Shown here piece by piece: positions 1 to 13,100 of a DNA stretch of 64,000 nt. The notes beneath the pieces are model-generated. The model had not been told where the DNA came from and did not search any database. It worked only from the letters and a program-made list of their open reading frames with translations. Source of the stretch: Nephromyces sp. MM_2019 (Eukaryota > Apicomplexa > Aconoidasida > Nephromycida); the NCBI GenBank assembly GCA_015657535.1, contig JADHZB010000413.1, forward strand, positions 1 through 64,000, read 5' to 3'. How positions within the stretch are numbered: the first letter of the stretch is position 1; each line of letters starts with the position of its first letter. Both the position numbers and the translations under genes were made by a program.

Positions 1-3000
1 ATGGATAATAATAATGAAGGAGGAGTAGCGGCATTTAGATTCTTACAAAGGGCCCAACATATTGGTAAAGTCGTACTGAAGGTTCCATCATTTTGGGATA
101 GGGACGATATGAACGAGCCAGGTACGTATGTAGTCACTGGTGGAACTGGTGGCCTTGGTCTAGTATTCACAAAGTGGCTAATCGAAGAAGGAGTTAAGGA
201 CATAGTGTTAGTTTCAAGGAAAGGATTCATACCCAATGAACTAAGCTCAAATAGTACATGGCAATGGATCGAAGCCTCAACAGCAAATATCAAATACATC
301 TCATGTGATGTATCAAACTACACCGAAGTTACAAAATTATTTAGAACTATAACTACATGTGGAATGGCAAAAATAGAAGGCATATTCCATGCAGCTGGAG
401 TTACAGCAGACTGTTCAATTATGAATATGAATGAATCTTCAATTGAATCGGTTTATAGATCAAAAGTATATGGTGCATGGAATTTACATAATGCTTGTAA
501 TGAATTTGGTTTAAACAAAGATATGAAAGTGTTCATGATGTTTTCATCTATTTCTGCACTTTTGGGTAATTTTGGGCAAGCAAATTATGCTGCAGCAAAT
601 GCTTGTTTGGATTCTCTAGTTGAATGGAGGCGCTCACAAGGTCTATGTGGTCAAAGTATTCAGTGGGGTCCATGGCTTGAACAAGGCATGGCAACTTCTT
701 TGAAAGATCAATTATCAAAGGTAGGGATGGTTGGTATAGCTAATGATCTAGGCCTACGAGTGATGAATGATGTACTGAATTCTAGTACAGTGACTACAAT
801 AGGCTGCCAAACGCTTAAATGGAAAAAATTTTTCAAAAGATATATTGAAATCCCTCCTTTCTATTCTGAGGTGTTTCATTCATTTGAGGCTGTCAAGACA
901 AGTATCTCCCTATCTCAAATGAATTCAGATGAAGTGATAGCACTGATTATAGAAGTAGCACAAAATGTTTCTGGCTCTACAGAAGTTCCATCATCTGATA
1001 CTAAGCTTATGGACCTTGGTTTTGATTCACTTGGAGCTGTAGAATTCCGTAACTCCATTGATGAACTTACATCTGTTAAGTTGCCTCAAAGTTTATTATT
1101 TGAAAATATATCTGTAAAAGGAATAGCAGAATACCTAATGTCAACTGTATCGAGCCAGGATGATATAAATAAAACTCGAACATCAAAATCCGAAGATGTT
1201 TTGACACCGTATTTCGAATCGTCCATAGACCAGTGGCTTATGTCTGTTTTAGAACCTTCAGAGAGGTATACACTGTATATAGAACAATTCAATAGGTTTT
1301 ATGAATCACTAGATAAAATGGCTCTTGAAGATGATGTATTAGATTGTATGGCTCGCCTGGATATTGATGATAACCAAGATTATGATAGGATATATGTAGC
1401 CTGGAATGAGCTAATTGATTCTATCCAGAAAAATAATGAAGAATTAAAGAATAACAATTATGACATAGAACTTCAAAAGATTAAACTTATGATATCATCA
1501 AAGCCTAAAACGAATGTTGTTCATCCTTTACAAGATGTAGAAATGCTTAAAAACCAGTTAGATTTCGATCTGACATCCATTAAACCTATTGCGAAAACTG
1601 TTCAAAAGGTTTTATTGACAGGTGTGACTGGATTTGTAGGACGTGTTCAGCTAGCAACTCTACTAAAAAGAAATAACAACAAAAATTTTAAGGTTGTATG
1701 CCTGGTTCGTGCTAAATCAAAACAGCATGCACAGAGTAGGATCGCAGATGCATGCACTGAAGCTGATTGTTGGGATCCCACTTATTTTGAACAAGTTATT
1801 GCTCTTCCAGGTGACTTTACTCAGCTAAACTTCGGATTAGAGGAAGAAGAGTTTAATGAACTTTGCAAAACTGTGGACATGGTTTATCATACTGGTGGTG
1901 ATGTTAATTTATTAAATAGCTATACACGCCTTAGGGAAACTAATACTCTTAGTATACAGCAAGTTATAAAGATGTGCACAACATATAAACTGAAACCATT
2001 ACATTTTGTTTCAACACTTGGGCAATTTCCCGAATTTTTCGCTCTCTTCAATGGGGAGTATAAGAATCATAATATAGTTGAAATGTGCCATCCTAGTATA
2101 GATGATATGAAAAGGACATTTCCACCTACCAGGCAGGGTTATCCTTGGAGTAAATGGGCTGCTGAGCAAGTTTTATTCGAAGCTAAAAATAAAGGTTTAC
2201 CTGTGTTCATATACAGACTGCCTAATACATATATAGCATGTGATACTGGATATACAAATATAAGTGATTATGCAACTGCCTTAATGATCTCATCAATGGA
2301 GGAGGGTTGTTATCCAAAGAGTGGATCTTCAGCTCCTTTCACACCAGTGGATACTATTTGTGAAATATTGGTAATTTTATAATTTTACCAAAATGTACGT
2401 TCATTTACAAGTTTTTGAATGTCTTCTAGGTACGTATGTCCTTTAAAGATGATTGTAAACACTGGGTGTTCAATCTATTTGATCCTAGGATAGTCACAAA
2501 GTAAGATGAAAGGCAAATTTTAGTTGTATTTATATAGTATTGAATGAATTAAATTATCCGAATTATCATATCTTCATATCTTTGCAATTCAGTGATGAAA
2601 TAGAGTCTTGGAGTAAAGAGTTAGCAATAACTTATAAGGCAGTTAACTTTAATCACTTTTCTGATTGTGTGAGAAAGAGAGGACCTTCCAGTGCAATTTT
2701 TAAATTCCTTCCATTAATGAAATATTGGTATAAATACTGGTTTGACTGTGATGAGCGACAAGAAGATTTTCCTATCAGAAATCAAAATATATTTGATGAA
2801 TTACCTGATATAAAATGGCCAGACCTCAAAACGATATTCAAGAATTCTATAACTTATTGGTAATCTTTGTGGATAATTTTCCCTGCATAAATTTTCATCA
2901 AATGATCTATTGTGTATATTTCAGTATCAAAAACAAGTTTTTCAATAAGGAATCGGCCTCAATAGTTTTGGATCCCTATCTTGCCAAAAAGGAAGCAGAA

Positions 3001-4295
3001 GAAATAACAGCTCTGAAACCAGTATCTGATGAAATGTTCTTCATGAAGCCCATCGAAATCATCACAAATTCTTTTAAAAATGAATGTGATCACTCGTTCG
3101 CTGGAAAATTGGCAATATTTAGGACATTTAGGCAGTATATGATGAATATGTTGTATATGGACAATATGAAACAGATGATTCCTGCTATTGAGACCCAGGA
3201 AGTTGTTGCTCCAATTTTTATTGTTGGTTTGAATCGTAGTGGAACTTCGTTTTTGCAGCAGATTCTATCAACTGATGATAATTTCAGAGTAACAAAATAC
3301 TGTGAAATGATTGCTCCATATGGGCAAGATGGTAGCTATAGACCTTTTGATCTACCAAATTGTGAAGAATCCTGGAAAGACGTGAGATTTTCAGTTTTTT
3401 GAGAAAAAAGATTAAAATTTCTAATAAATTATTTGTTATTTTTCAATAGGATCCCAGAATTTCATATGCCCAAGATGTTTTGAAAGCACAGCTAGGATCC
3501 TCTGTGGAATGGGAAGGTATCCATAAACAATCTGCAGATTTAGCTGAAGAAGAATTTATAATACTGGAGCACTGTGGAAGATCTTATTCAATCTGTGCGG
3601 GTTTTATGGTACCACAGTATCGGGATTGGATTTTAAAAGATAATTGTAAGGAACTCAAGTCAGGCTATAAATTTCACAAAAGATTTTTACAGCATCTTCA
3701 GTGGCAAAGAAAAGCTAATAGATGGCTACTTAAAATGCCCTTTCATTTATTTGCCTTAGATGCGCTGTTTGAAACCTACCCTGAAGCTTCTATAATATTT
3801 ATGCATCGGTTAGTTAATATATATAATCTAATTTTTAGCTTTATTTAAAATGTCTTGTTCTAATTCTTTAGTGACCCAAAAAGGACTATTGGTAGTTGGT
3901 GCAGTCTTGTCAAACATGCACAACAAAACCTTTTGAGTACATACGATCCTAAAATGATCGGACAGGTTGAATTAGAAGCAATGTCATCAATGATGAAGTA
4001 TGCAATTGAATTTAGGAGTGAAAATGTGCATTTAAAGAACAAATTTTTGGATATACAATATGATAATCTGATTAATGACCCTCTGAGTGTTGTAAAAAAT
4101 ATTTATAACAAATTAGGTATTAAACTGAGTTTAAAGCAGCTCCAAAAATTCAAGACCTTCTTATCAAACAACGAGAAAGAAAGGAATAAAATTGTAAAGC
4201 ACAGTTATAATCTTGAAGATTTTGGGCTCGATAACCAAAAGGTTGAAGTCGCATTCAAAGATTATTATGATTCTGCTCTTTTCAAATTTATGTAA
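1..4295 (+). CDS. Type I polyketide synthase C-terminal part: KR-ACP-thioester reductase-sulfotransferase (5'-partial)
   Basis: This is the end of a modular PKS. The first residues (GVAAFRFLQRAQHIGKVVL) look like the end of an enoyl reductase domain, so the gene starts upstream and the ATG at base 1 is probably internal. A ketoreductase follows (about 41-270; GGTGGLG, Ser183/Ser185, Tyr196), then an acyl carrier protein (GFDSLGAVE, Ser343 as phosphopantetheine site), then an NAD-binding thioester reductase (TGVTGFVG about 540-547; YxxxK at Tyr714/Lys718). After the reductase the frame runs on through introns 2371-2429, 2501-2523, 2860-2924, 3382-3449 and 3809-3871 into a PAPS sulfotransferase with a 5'-phosphosulfate loop (FIVGLNRSGTSFLQ) and a 3'-phosphate motif (MHRDPKRTIGSWCSL). 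All phases agree. A reductase normally releases the product as aldehyde or alcohol; sulfation of that product is inference. Two adjacent genes cannot be fully excluded. Confidence 0.85.
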
Positions 4296-4607
4296 TAGCA
4301 CAAATTTAATATGTTATTTGAAACATTTTTTTCAGAGAAAATTATTTAAAACAGTATGCCTAATAACAAATCAAAAACTTACGAAATTTACTTCAAGTAA
4401 TTCAGATATCAAATTTCTTTCTATTAGCAATTTTAATTAACTTACAAGACTTTATTAAAACGAATTGAAATGTATTTTAAGAGAAAATTTATCAAATATG
4501 TCACATCGAAACTTTATATGTGAAGTGTATATAATTTTTATATTACAAGCAGTGATATGAAAATATTAATAAGCTCAATGAGGCAAGTTGTAATGATTAT
4601 AGCTTAG

Positions 4608-5263
4608 CTACCAAAATTTTATAGATGAACTGAGTGGTCTGTAATAGTGAGTATTTTGCCACCATTTCTTCTTTTGTGGCCCATATCCTTTAACTTCATG
4701 ATATCTGAATATTAAATGGTTTAGGGTTTTAGTGTGTATATAAGGAAAATACTTCAAATATTACCTATATGGCCTATAAGTATCGAAAGATAAGTTCTTT
4801 TTGCGTGTTGCCCAATAACCATGCCTATGATACCATTTCCATTTATTTGGTTGCCAGGTCCCTAATGAAAAATCGTTCATAAAAAATATCACTTGAAGAT
4901 GATGATTAAAAAGTTAGATACAATCAGGGAGAATGAGTTGATCATCAAGAAAAATTTCTCATACATACTTCGAGACCTAAATTTATGTAACATGGTTCTT
5001 TTTCGAAAACAAATTTTTTATTATTATCTTTGCTTACTTTTCCTGCCTGCCCACTTCGGCCTTGGTATTATAAAGTCTAGGCCATTTCCTATGATATCTC
5101 TTAGCCTTCGCCAAGAGGATTCGAAATACTTTTCAAATATAGAAGCAGGGGATTCTCTTAGTAAAATATCATTATAATTCTTAGTCAAAGGGCCTGTTAG
5201 TAAAGCCCTAGTAATGTTTAGTGGAGATAGGGGAAGAATCGATACTTTATAGCACAAGTTCAT
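4608..5263 (-). CDS. bL34-like mitochondrial ribosomal protein (candidate)
   Basis: Three exons read on the minus strand (5263-5038, 4861-4765, 4704-4608) with matching phases give 139 residues. The middle reads KRTWQPNKWKWYHRHGYWAT, which aligns with the bL34 signature KRTxQPSxxKRKRxHGFRxR. It is followed by a basic, aromatic C-terminal extension (KGYGPQKKKWW) not present in bacterial L34. The N-terminal part has no acidic start and could be a mitochondrial or apicoplast presequence. The family role is a small structural protein of the large ribosomal subunit. The match spans one exon junction, which supports the splice. The start Met is the first in the open frame; an upstream exon is possible. 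Alternative: an unrelated basic organellar protein. Confidence 0.6.
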
Positions 5264-7340
5264 ATCAGTGAAGTTAGTTGACTCAATATTAGAGGAAAGG
5301 TTAATTGGCTTAGGGAAAACTGATAATCAAACTTTGGAATGAATTTTCACTCCTAAATGAACAATTTTTAAGTTTATTTCTCAATATAAAATAGAAAATT
5401 TTGTTTTCATGAATAAACAATTTCTAAACCCAAAAAGTCTCTACCAACTTCTAGTTAATAATATACGCTGATAAGCTATCATAGTAGTCATATTGTTAAC
5501 TATAAAATATCAGCACTAAAACATTTTAGCCTAACGTGCTGTCTGATAACGTAAACTACTCGAAATTTAAATACTAAAAGCTAGAGAAAAATAGATTAAA
5601 CTAGGTGTGTAACGTCAACGTAATATATTTATCAATTCGAATTTCTTTAATCTAGGAGAAATTAAAGACAGTAAATGGTCCTAAATTAATGATTAGCTAG
5701 CTACTTAGTAAACCCTGCTTGTCAGTTTTTGTAAGCCCACTAGCTTAGCAAGCTAGATGATTATACTCAATTTATGAATTTGATTGTTTTACATAGCATT
5801 CAATGCTTAGAAAGTGCTATCTTAACAGTGGTAGGGCTAGATAGATGCTTAATGTAAATTTATTGATCTCTTTGAGCTTTTTATGCTAACACTTTTTATT
5901 AGGATTCATTTTTGTTTAGAGTATGAAGCATAGTGTGGGATTTTAATCCTATTTTCAAATAGTATACTACAATAATTTTGGAAAACACTGGAATTTTGCT
6001 TCCTATAAAGTGTTAAATGTTGAAAATGCAGGTTGTTAAATATATCAATTAATGCATAGCATTTGAAAATTTATATGATAAGTTGATCCCTTTTTTACAC
6101 TTGCTAAAATTTTTAAATTAAAATTTAGAATTTCAATTTTCAATTTCAGGGCATGCTTTTACAAAATATCAATTGAATAACAGCATTCATTCTCCCTACT
6201 AATAATTTACGACAAATTATTAAAATTATGAAGTGCATTCATATCCTTCAAGTATTCGATATTATAACTTTTAAGAAGTAAAGTACTTATAGGAATTGTG
6301 GCATAAGAATACAGTTTCTTGGCAAACCGTGTTCACATATACTGTTAATAAATACACAAATGTTTTGTTAACTGTGTGCCATTCTCGATTTATGATTTAG
6401 AGAAAGTTGGGTACCTGGAATTAATTCTAGCATCCTATATGTATTCCTTATGATGTATTTTTTAACTACTTCAAGCATTTGATAAGGCTTAGGAGATACT
6501 TTCGCTATCTTAATTTATCAGTAGCATCATAATAACTTTGTCTCTCGTCTGCCAAGCTAGTGAAAATTTAGAGCTCTTTTCCATGTGCTAAAGAGATGTC
6601 TTACATTCAAACAAATTGATTTTTCTATTCGCTAGGTGATTACAAGCTTGTTTTTATAATTACATATACAAATGCTTAGAAAGATAGAATCCAAAACTTA
6701 CCCTAACTTTAACGAACCATTAGCTCATAACTAATTTTTTTTTTAAATACTATAAATATCGATAAAAATAATGCTAAATCAGAGTTTACCAAATCTTTTT
6801 GATTCCTAATTTATAATGAGATTGTCATGTAATCCAGATTTAATATATTTAATAGTGTTGATTCTTATATAACACAAGATAAATTGGCAATTATTACTGT
6901 TTTTAGGTCTAATCCTAAGGTCAAGGTAAATAAATAGGTTCCCTCATAACTATAATGGGTTAACGGGTTGTGTATAGTTATCAGTATAATTTGATTAATG
7001 ATGTTATATGATCTTACAATCATTTATTATGATTAAATAATCATGTATACTGCATAAAATATTCATAAAACCTGAACTGAAATAAGTTATTCTCAAGTTG
7101 TAGAAACTGTGGAATTTACATCTATAGAGATGATTTTATTTTTTAGTTTATTTTTTATCAAAGATTTTATTCGTCTTAATAGTTATAGTTATAACGTAGA
7201 TTTAAGTTTAAATTGAATACTTAATATATCTCATCTCCTGGATTTTATGGTCTGGTTTTCTTAATCTGTTGATTTTCAAGGCTCTTATTAAGATTGAAAA
7301 TAAATTTGTTGTAGTTATTAATTCTTAGTACATTATCAAA
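5264..7340. other. Intergenic, AT-rich
   Basis: Short open frames only. No exon with coding character, RNA gene or repeat array was recognised. It should contain the divergent promoters of the bL34-like gene and the GalT-like gene. Confidence 0.6.
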
Positions 7341-9410
7341 ATGTGGAAAATTTTCCCTGGCATAAGATTTGGAAAAACTCCCCATTCAAAAATGTGAGTA
7401 GATTATCGACGTAACGTAGTTTTGCTTTTTTCAAATTATTGATATACTTGTAACAAATCAGGAACAATTTCAGTAATGCAATTAAAAGATTTTCTAATTC
7501 TTCTGAAGGTCGAACATATCTCCCAATTGGAGATTTCTGTCCAATTAATAATACTAAGAAACTAACAGCAAAACAAATATTAGCAAAAGAGCTTAGCAAT
7601 AAAGAATTATTTGGACCAAATGTCGTAAGTAATTACTCACTAAGTAATCAGGGTTAATAGTCATAGTGTATTGAATGCTTTTTGTTTAACAGAAATGATT
7701 CTCAATCAAAAATTTGATTGTTAATAGTACATAAAATCTTATCCGAAACAGTTATGGACAGAAGGTCATCCTATCAATGTTCCTACATTTATAAGACAGT
7801 GTTCGGCAACAGGTCAATGGTCAATATTTGCAATTGAGAAATTTTCTCAAAAGCCGATGATGTACAAAATATGTGACCAGAATCAGAAAATGCTAACTTC
7901 CCAGAGAATTGAATGGGATGAGAATTGCCCCTTTTGCCCAGGCAATGAAGATAGGTAATAAAAATATACCATCAGAATTATCTATGTCAAGCATTATTAG
8001 TCACATAATTTTTTCAAGAATTGATGAAGCTGAATAATTCTTAAACAGCATTAGCTGCTCTTAATTGCACTTAGTGGTGCTATTTAATATTCAAATTCAA
8101 TCTCTATTATTTGGATTTGAAAATGTTGATATAATTTCTCGAAAATAAGGACTACTTTTATTTTTTGATTTCCCAGATGCCCAGATTCTCTTTATCAAGT
8201 TTCCACGTCTGATGGAAATTGGAAAGTACGAGCTCTGCCTAACAAATATTCTTTTCTTAGAAAATCCAAAAATGTCATATGTGGGTTCTGGGGTAAGAAC
8301 CTTCAGGTGTCAGGAAATGGCGTACAGGAGGTTAGCCATAAAGTATTTGATTACCATGAAAATACATAATTTAAGACATTTATTTATAATTAATAGAGTT
8401 GCAGACTCTTTAGATTTTGCTAATAATGCTTGCGAGGTATAAAACTCGTGATTCCTCTTTTTTATAAAATGTTTCAAATAGGTTATAGTGCTTAGTCCTC
8501 GACACAATACGTGTCCTGCGCTAATGCAAGAAAAAGAACTACACACCGCAATCGAAACTTTGTATTTAAGAGGGAAATTAGCTTCCCAAGATCCAAATAT
8601 CTTGTATGTTACCTTGTTTCAAAACCATGGTATCAAATCAGGTGGTATGTTGAATGTGTTTATAGGAATAATTATTAAATTAAGTATAGAAAGATCATAA
8701 GATCTTAAAATAGCTATAGTGTGATGCAAATATCCCGTCATATTCTTAACCCTTCACGCAAAATTTTCAAAAGGTTCACTAGAGCATCCACATTTTCAAG
8801 TTGTTGGTTTACCCATTGTACCAACAAGTGTATTACGAAGAGTCGAACATGCCGAGATCTATTATCTCCAACATGATGAGTGTGTCTTTTGTCGCGCCAT
8901 CTTAGATGAGCAAAATGATTTAGAAGGTGATGGTTCTCGGATTGTTTATGAGAATGAAGAGTTCATTTCGTTTATACCCTATGCAGCTACTAGGTAAATC
9001 TAAAAGTGTATCTTATCTAATCCTATAATTTTCGAAAATATTTTGCTAGAGCATACCAAATATGGATATTACCTAAAAGGCACTCTCCAGATTTCTTCGA
9101 GATAACAGAACAGGAACTTCAGAGCTTAACACAAAGCTTACATAAATGTCTAAAGATGTATTATTATAATCTAAATGATCCTGATTACAACATAGTTATT
9201 CGCACTTGTCCAACTAGTTACGGGTCAGCTAAAGACAAGAAGTACGAGCTATTTACATCATCCAATCGAAAGTGGGAACGATCATACCACTGGTATCTTG
9301 AAATCTCCCCACATACTTCGGAATGGGGCGGTATTAGCTGTTTTGATATGGTGGTGCACAAGATGTTACCTGAAAGCATGGCGAAAGTGCTTAGGGCACC
9401 CATAGTATGA
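7341..9410 (+). CDS. GalT-superfamily nucleotidyltransferase (galactose-1-phosphate uridylyltransferase or ADP-glucose phosphorylase)
   Basis: Seven exons (7341-7393, 7474-7624, 7752-7954, 8177-8330, 8482-8644, 8774-8993, 9050-9410) add up to exactly 434 codons plus stop. Hallmarks are a first CxxC (CPFC, Cys127/Cys130), SPRH (His195), the active-site motif SLEHPHFQ (His246-x-His248-x-Gln250, His248 the expected nucleophile), a second CxxC (CVFC, Cys278/Cys281) and a late YHWYLEISP segment. Two CxxC metal sites are typical of the plant At5g18200-type ADP-glucose phosphorylase and of archaeal GalTs. The family moves a nucleotidyl group between sugar phosphates through a histidine intermediate. 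Substrate choice cannot be decided from these motifs. The first exon is short and its start is the only ATG that joins in phase. Confidence 0.88.
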
Positions 9411-10116
9411 TATATATCTTATAATTGTAAGCTGCAAAAATGTATTATTAAATTCTCATCTGCTTAAAGAGAAACATTTGATCAATTTTATCACACCATA
9501 CACATTTAACACTAGATTCACAAGACATATAATGCATCCCATATCTTAAATTTAAGGACAACACTTCTTAGTCAAGATAGAAGAATTATTTAAAAAGAAA
9601 CTATTCTTTCTATGAAGGATGAAAATTTTAGCAAAAAGTAAACAGCATTCTTCAGTGTTTAGGAATAAAGTCTTTAGTTTTATTATTTAAAAATTGGATG
9701 AATAAGAAATTTAATGGAAAATTGGACTACAATTAAAAATCTAGCTAAATTTAATCTGTTCATGGTATTTTGAGAATTGATGATTCATAATTATTCAGTA
9801 CAAAATAATAAAATAATAAAGTTAATTAATTTGAAATTTCATATTTCAGTGTGGTTAGAGACAAGATATCAAAAAATATTTAATTTATTGTAATGGAGCT
9901 CAGAAAAAGATTGTCAAATAGTAATCACACAATTATCACGATTTAAATCGTAAGGAAAACCTTTTAAGTTGTAATTAAAATTATCGAAAAGAAGAATCAA
10001 AATTTAAAAAATCAAGTGATTTTATTCCAAAAAATGTATTTTTGAGTTTTAGTTGTACATGTTGAGTAATTACCTTTTTATTCGAGATTGAATTAAATTT
10101 ATTCATTATTTGTGGA
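9411..10116. other. Convergent intergenic spacer
   Basis: AT-rich spacer between two genes that end towards each other. Nothing beyond likely 3' untranslated sequence is visible. Confidence 0.6.
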
Positions 10117-13100
10117 TTAAATTTTTGAAGCATCAATGATGGCCATCACAGTCCTAATGATATTTTTAAAGAGTGGAAAGGGAATTAATGGGAAAAGCAA
10201 AATAAATCTTACCCAATGATACCAAAAATAGTTCCAAGAATTATCACAAGAAGCGCTTTTATTTTCCTATAGTTATATGAATTTTAGGTAATGATTTGTG
10301 TTTTTGTCTGTATGTGGCTTTCTAGTCACATTAAGGTTAATGTGGACACTAAATGATGTTCAAAATTTATAAAAGAGCTATAGCTGATTTGAAATACGTA
10401 TAATAAGCCACACTAAAATGGGCAATTACAAATATGCAGTGTAAAAACTAAGATGTAAAATCAAATGTCTATCTTAATTCTTTTATAAAAAATTATCCCA
10501 CTCTACGATGTTACGTATAGTATAATGAATTCTATTTCTATGTTTTAATAAGGTGTTGTTGTAATGATTATTTAGAAATAATTAAATCATAAATATCAGG
10601 AGGAAATCGGTTATAATAATTGAACAAATTACCTTTTTTGATATAAGGGTCCTGGGATTAGTTTTAAAAAGAAAAATCCAGGAAGTATAAAACATACAAA
10701 ACTGCCCGATGTGCTTCCAATCAATTCAAACACAACAGAAATATTAGGGATAATGATTGAAAACACATATGTGAAAAGAACCTAAAAGTCAAGGCATATT
10801 TATTTTCGTATATGCGCCAAATTGTAAATAAGAAAAACTTACAGTCCCAACGGTAATAAAAACTTTAGTTCGTTCAGGATTGAGATTAGGATTCATTAGA
10901 AAAATGAGCATTTCCTAGAATAAAAGGGAAATGTTTTTGGAGGTACAATTCAAATATTAACAACGATGAATAAGTATGTAAGTAAGAATTTATTAGAGCA
11001 TTTGAAATAAATTTGTAAAAAATATCTATTGATTCTGTTGGAAGCTGTAAGAAAAATATATTAACTAGGCAATTTAATGTTTCCCTATATAGGGCAGAAA
11101 TTTACCAGTGAAAATCGACATGGAAAAATATTTAAGGGGTAGGCAAAAATAATTGCAAATGTTACAGCCACGAATGCAGCAAATAGGTACCAGCTGAAAT
11201 GAAGTTTGGAAATTATATTATAAAGATTTCTATGCGCATATTCAGTTTGTTGTGAGTTTTAATATAAATTTTATGAAATGCATGTGTTTCCATAATTAAA
11301 ATATGCAGGTATTGGCTGAATATTAAATATTACTGAGAGGTCAACAAAGGATAAAGGTTGATTAAAATGTTTTGTTTTGTATCATCTTGAAATGCTGCCA
11401 TTCCAGAGACGCCCATTATAATGTAAATCAATAAACATAAACTCACAGATCTATAAAAAATTTTAAAACAAAACAGTATTAATACTAGCCCTAATATATT
11501 TTTCAAGTGTAATTTACTCTACAAAGATCATGTTGGGAGTTTAAGTTTATAATTATATAATACAAAGATACCAAAAGATCTACATTCATGGTGAACGGAT
11601 TTGAAGTATAACTTGTCATGAGGTGTACGAATATTTCATGTACTAATATAGAAGATTTCTGAATGCTTCATATCATTTTATTTGTTAACAAATTAGTAGA
11701 AATCATAAGTATACAATATATATATTGACCCTGTGGCTACTCTTTTCATGCACCAAGGTGATCTTTCATTTAGTTCATGATAAACAGCAGGTAGATTTGG
11801 TTGACAAGTAAAAGCAAATATCAATATGCTAGAAGCACGGATAATTGAGGTTGATGTTCTCGGTAGTAAAAAAGGTTGTAGCGAACTAATCCCTGCTTTT
11901 GATCCCTAAAAAATTCAAAGGGGTGTTATTCATTAGCTTCAGTTTAATAATAATCAATATGTATAATCAAAGTATAATAATCATTAAACAAAATTTCAAA
12001 AATGAGGTACTTGTTTTATTTTATAACAAGGAATTAAAGTTGGACAGTATTTAATATTTCTAAGTAGTATGATATCACGACATTAATATACGAAATTGAA
12101 ATTACATTACAAAATGAAATAAATAAGTCAAATCAAATACAAATAACATAGAAATAGATGATGACGGAGAAGAAGCAGTAATAAATGCTCACCAATATAA
12201 TGAAATAGAATAAAATTACAAAGACAAGAAATACAATAGAAGCAACACCTGCAGTTTTAATAAAAAAGATTAAGTCAACTTATGTATTGAATTGAAAGCA
12301 TACCACCAAAATAAGCTTATTTTCCTATAATTGTTTAATACTAGTATTATATTAATCAATTAGTGGAGGTATACAACGAATATGTAATAAGTTTTCTAAG
12401 CTGTAATCAAGTAGCATAAATTACCCTATACCCAAAAACGATGTAAATCTCAATTCTCCAACTTTTTCAGCCAAACTCAGAGGTAGCAAGATAAATATTA
12501 AAACGATTGCCGATAAAAATGCCCTTGAGAAGAATACTCGTTGCCACCAGTGAATCATTTCCTAATTTTTTAATAAGATCATGGTTATTAATAATATTTT
12601 AGGCTGAATCTGATCTAAGTAGACGGAAATATGCAGATATAATATATAGGCATCCTTATGTATAGAAAATTATAAGTCTAGATCAATAAATAACAGATAA
12701 AGCACATTTAATTCTAGTTTGATTTAGAATAAGAAAAGTCACTAATTAAAGTGAAGATATTGATAAACTTTAATCTAATTTACTGCATTTATATATTTTC
12801 TAGTATAGATTTAATGCACTTTATATTACCGGGATGTTAGCATCTACAACAAGAGTTATGATATCAGCAATAGTAACAAGATATGCAACTGATGTTCTAT
12901 GTTCGAATAGGGAAAATTTAAGAAAGATAATTATCTTATTTCACTAAAGCTTAGTAAGAATGCTTACCCAAAACAGAAAGCTATAATGCTCAACTGAGCT
13001 ACTATAGCGGACTTTTTGTTAAGTGAGGATAATGTTAATTCTTCATAAGTCTATAGGTAGGAAATAATTAGTCATAAATTCGGTTCTTATTGCTGCTAAT

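Noticed and set aside
1..3. ATG at base 1 as the start of the PKS gene
   Set aside because: The first residues match the end of an enoyl reductase domain, so translation begins upstream of the window.
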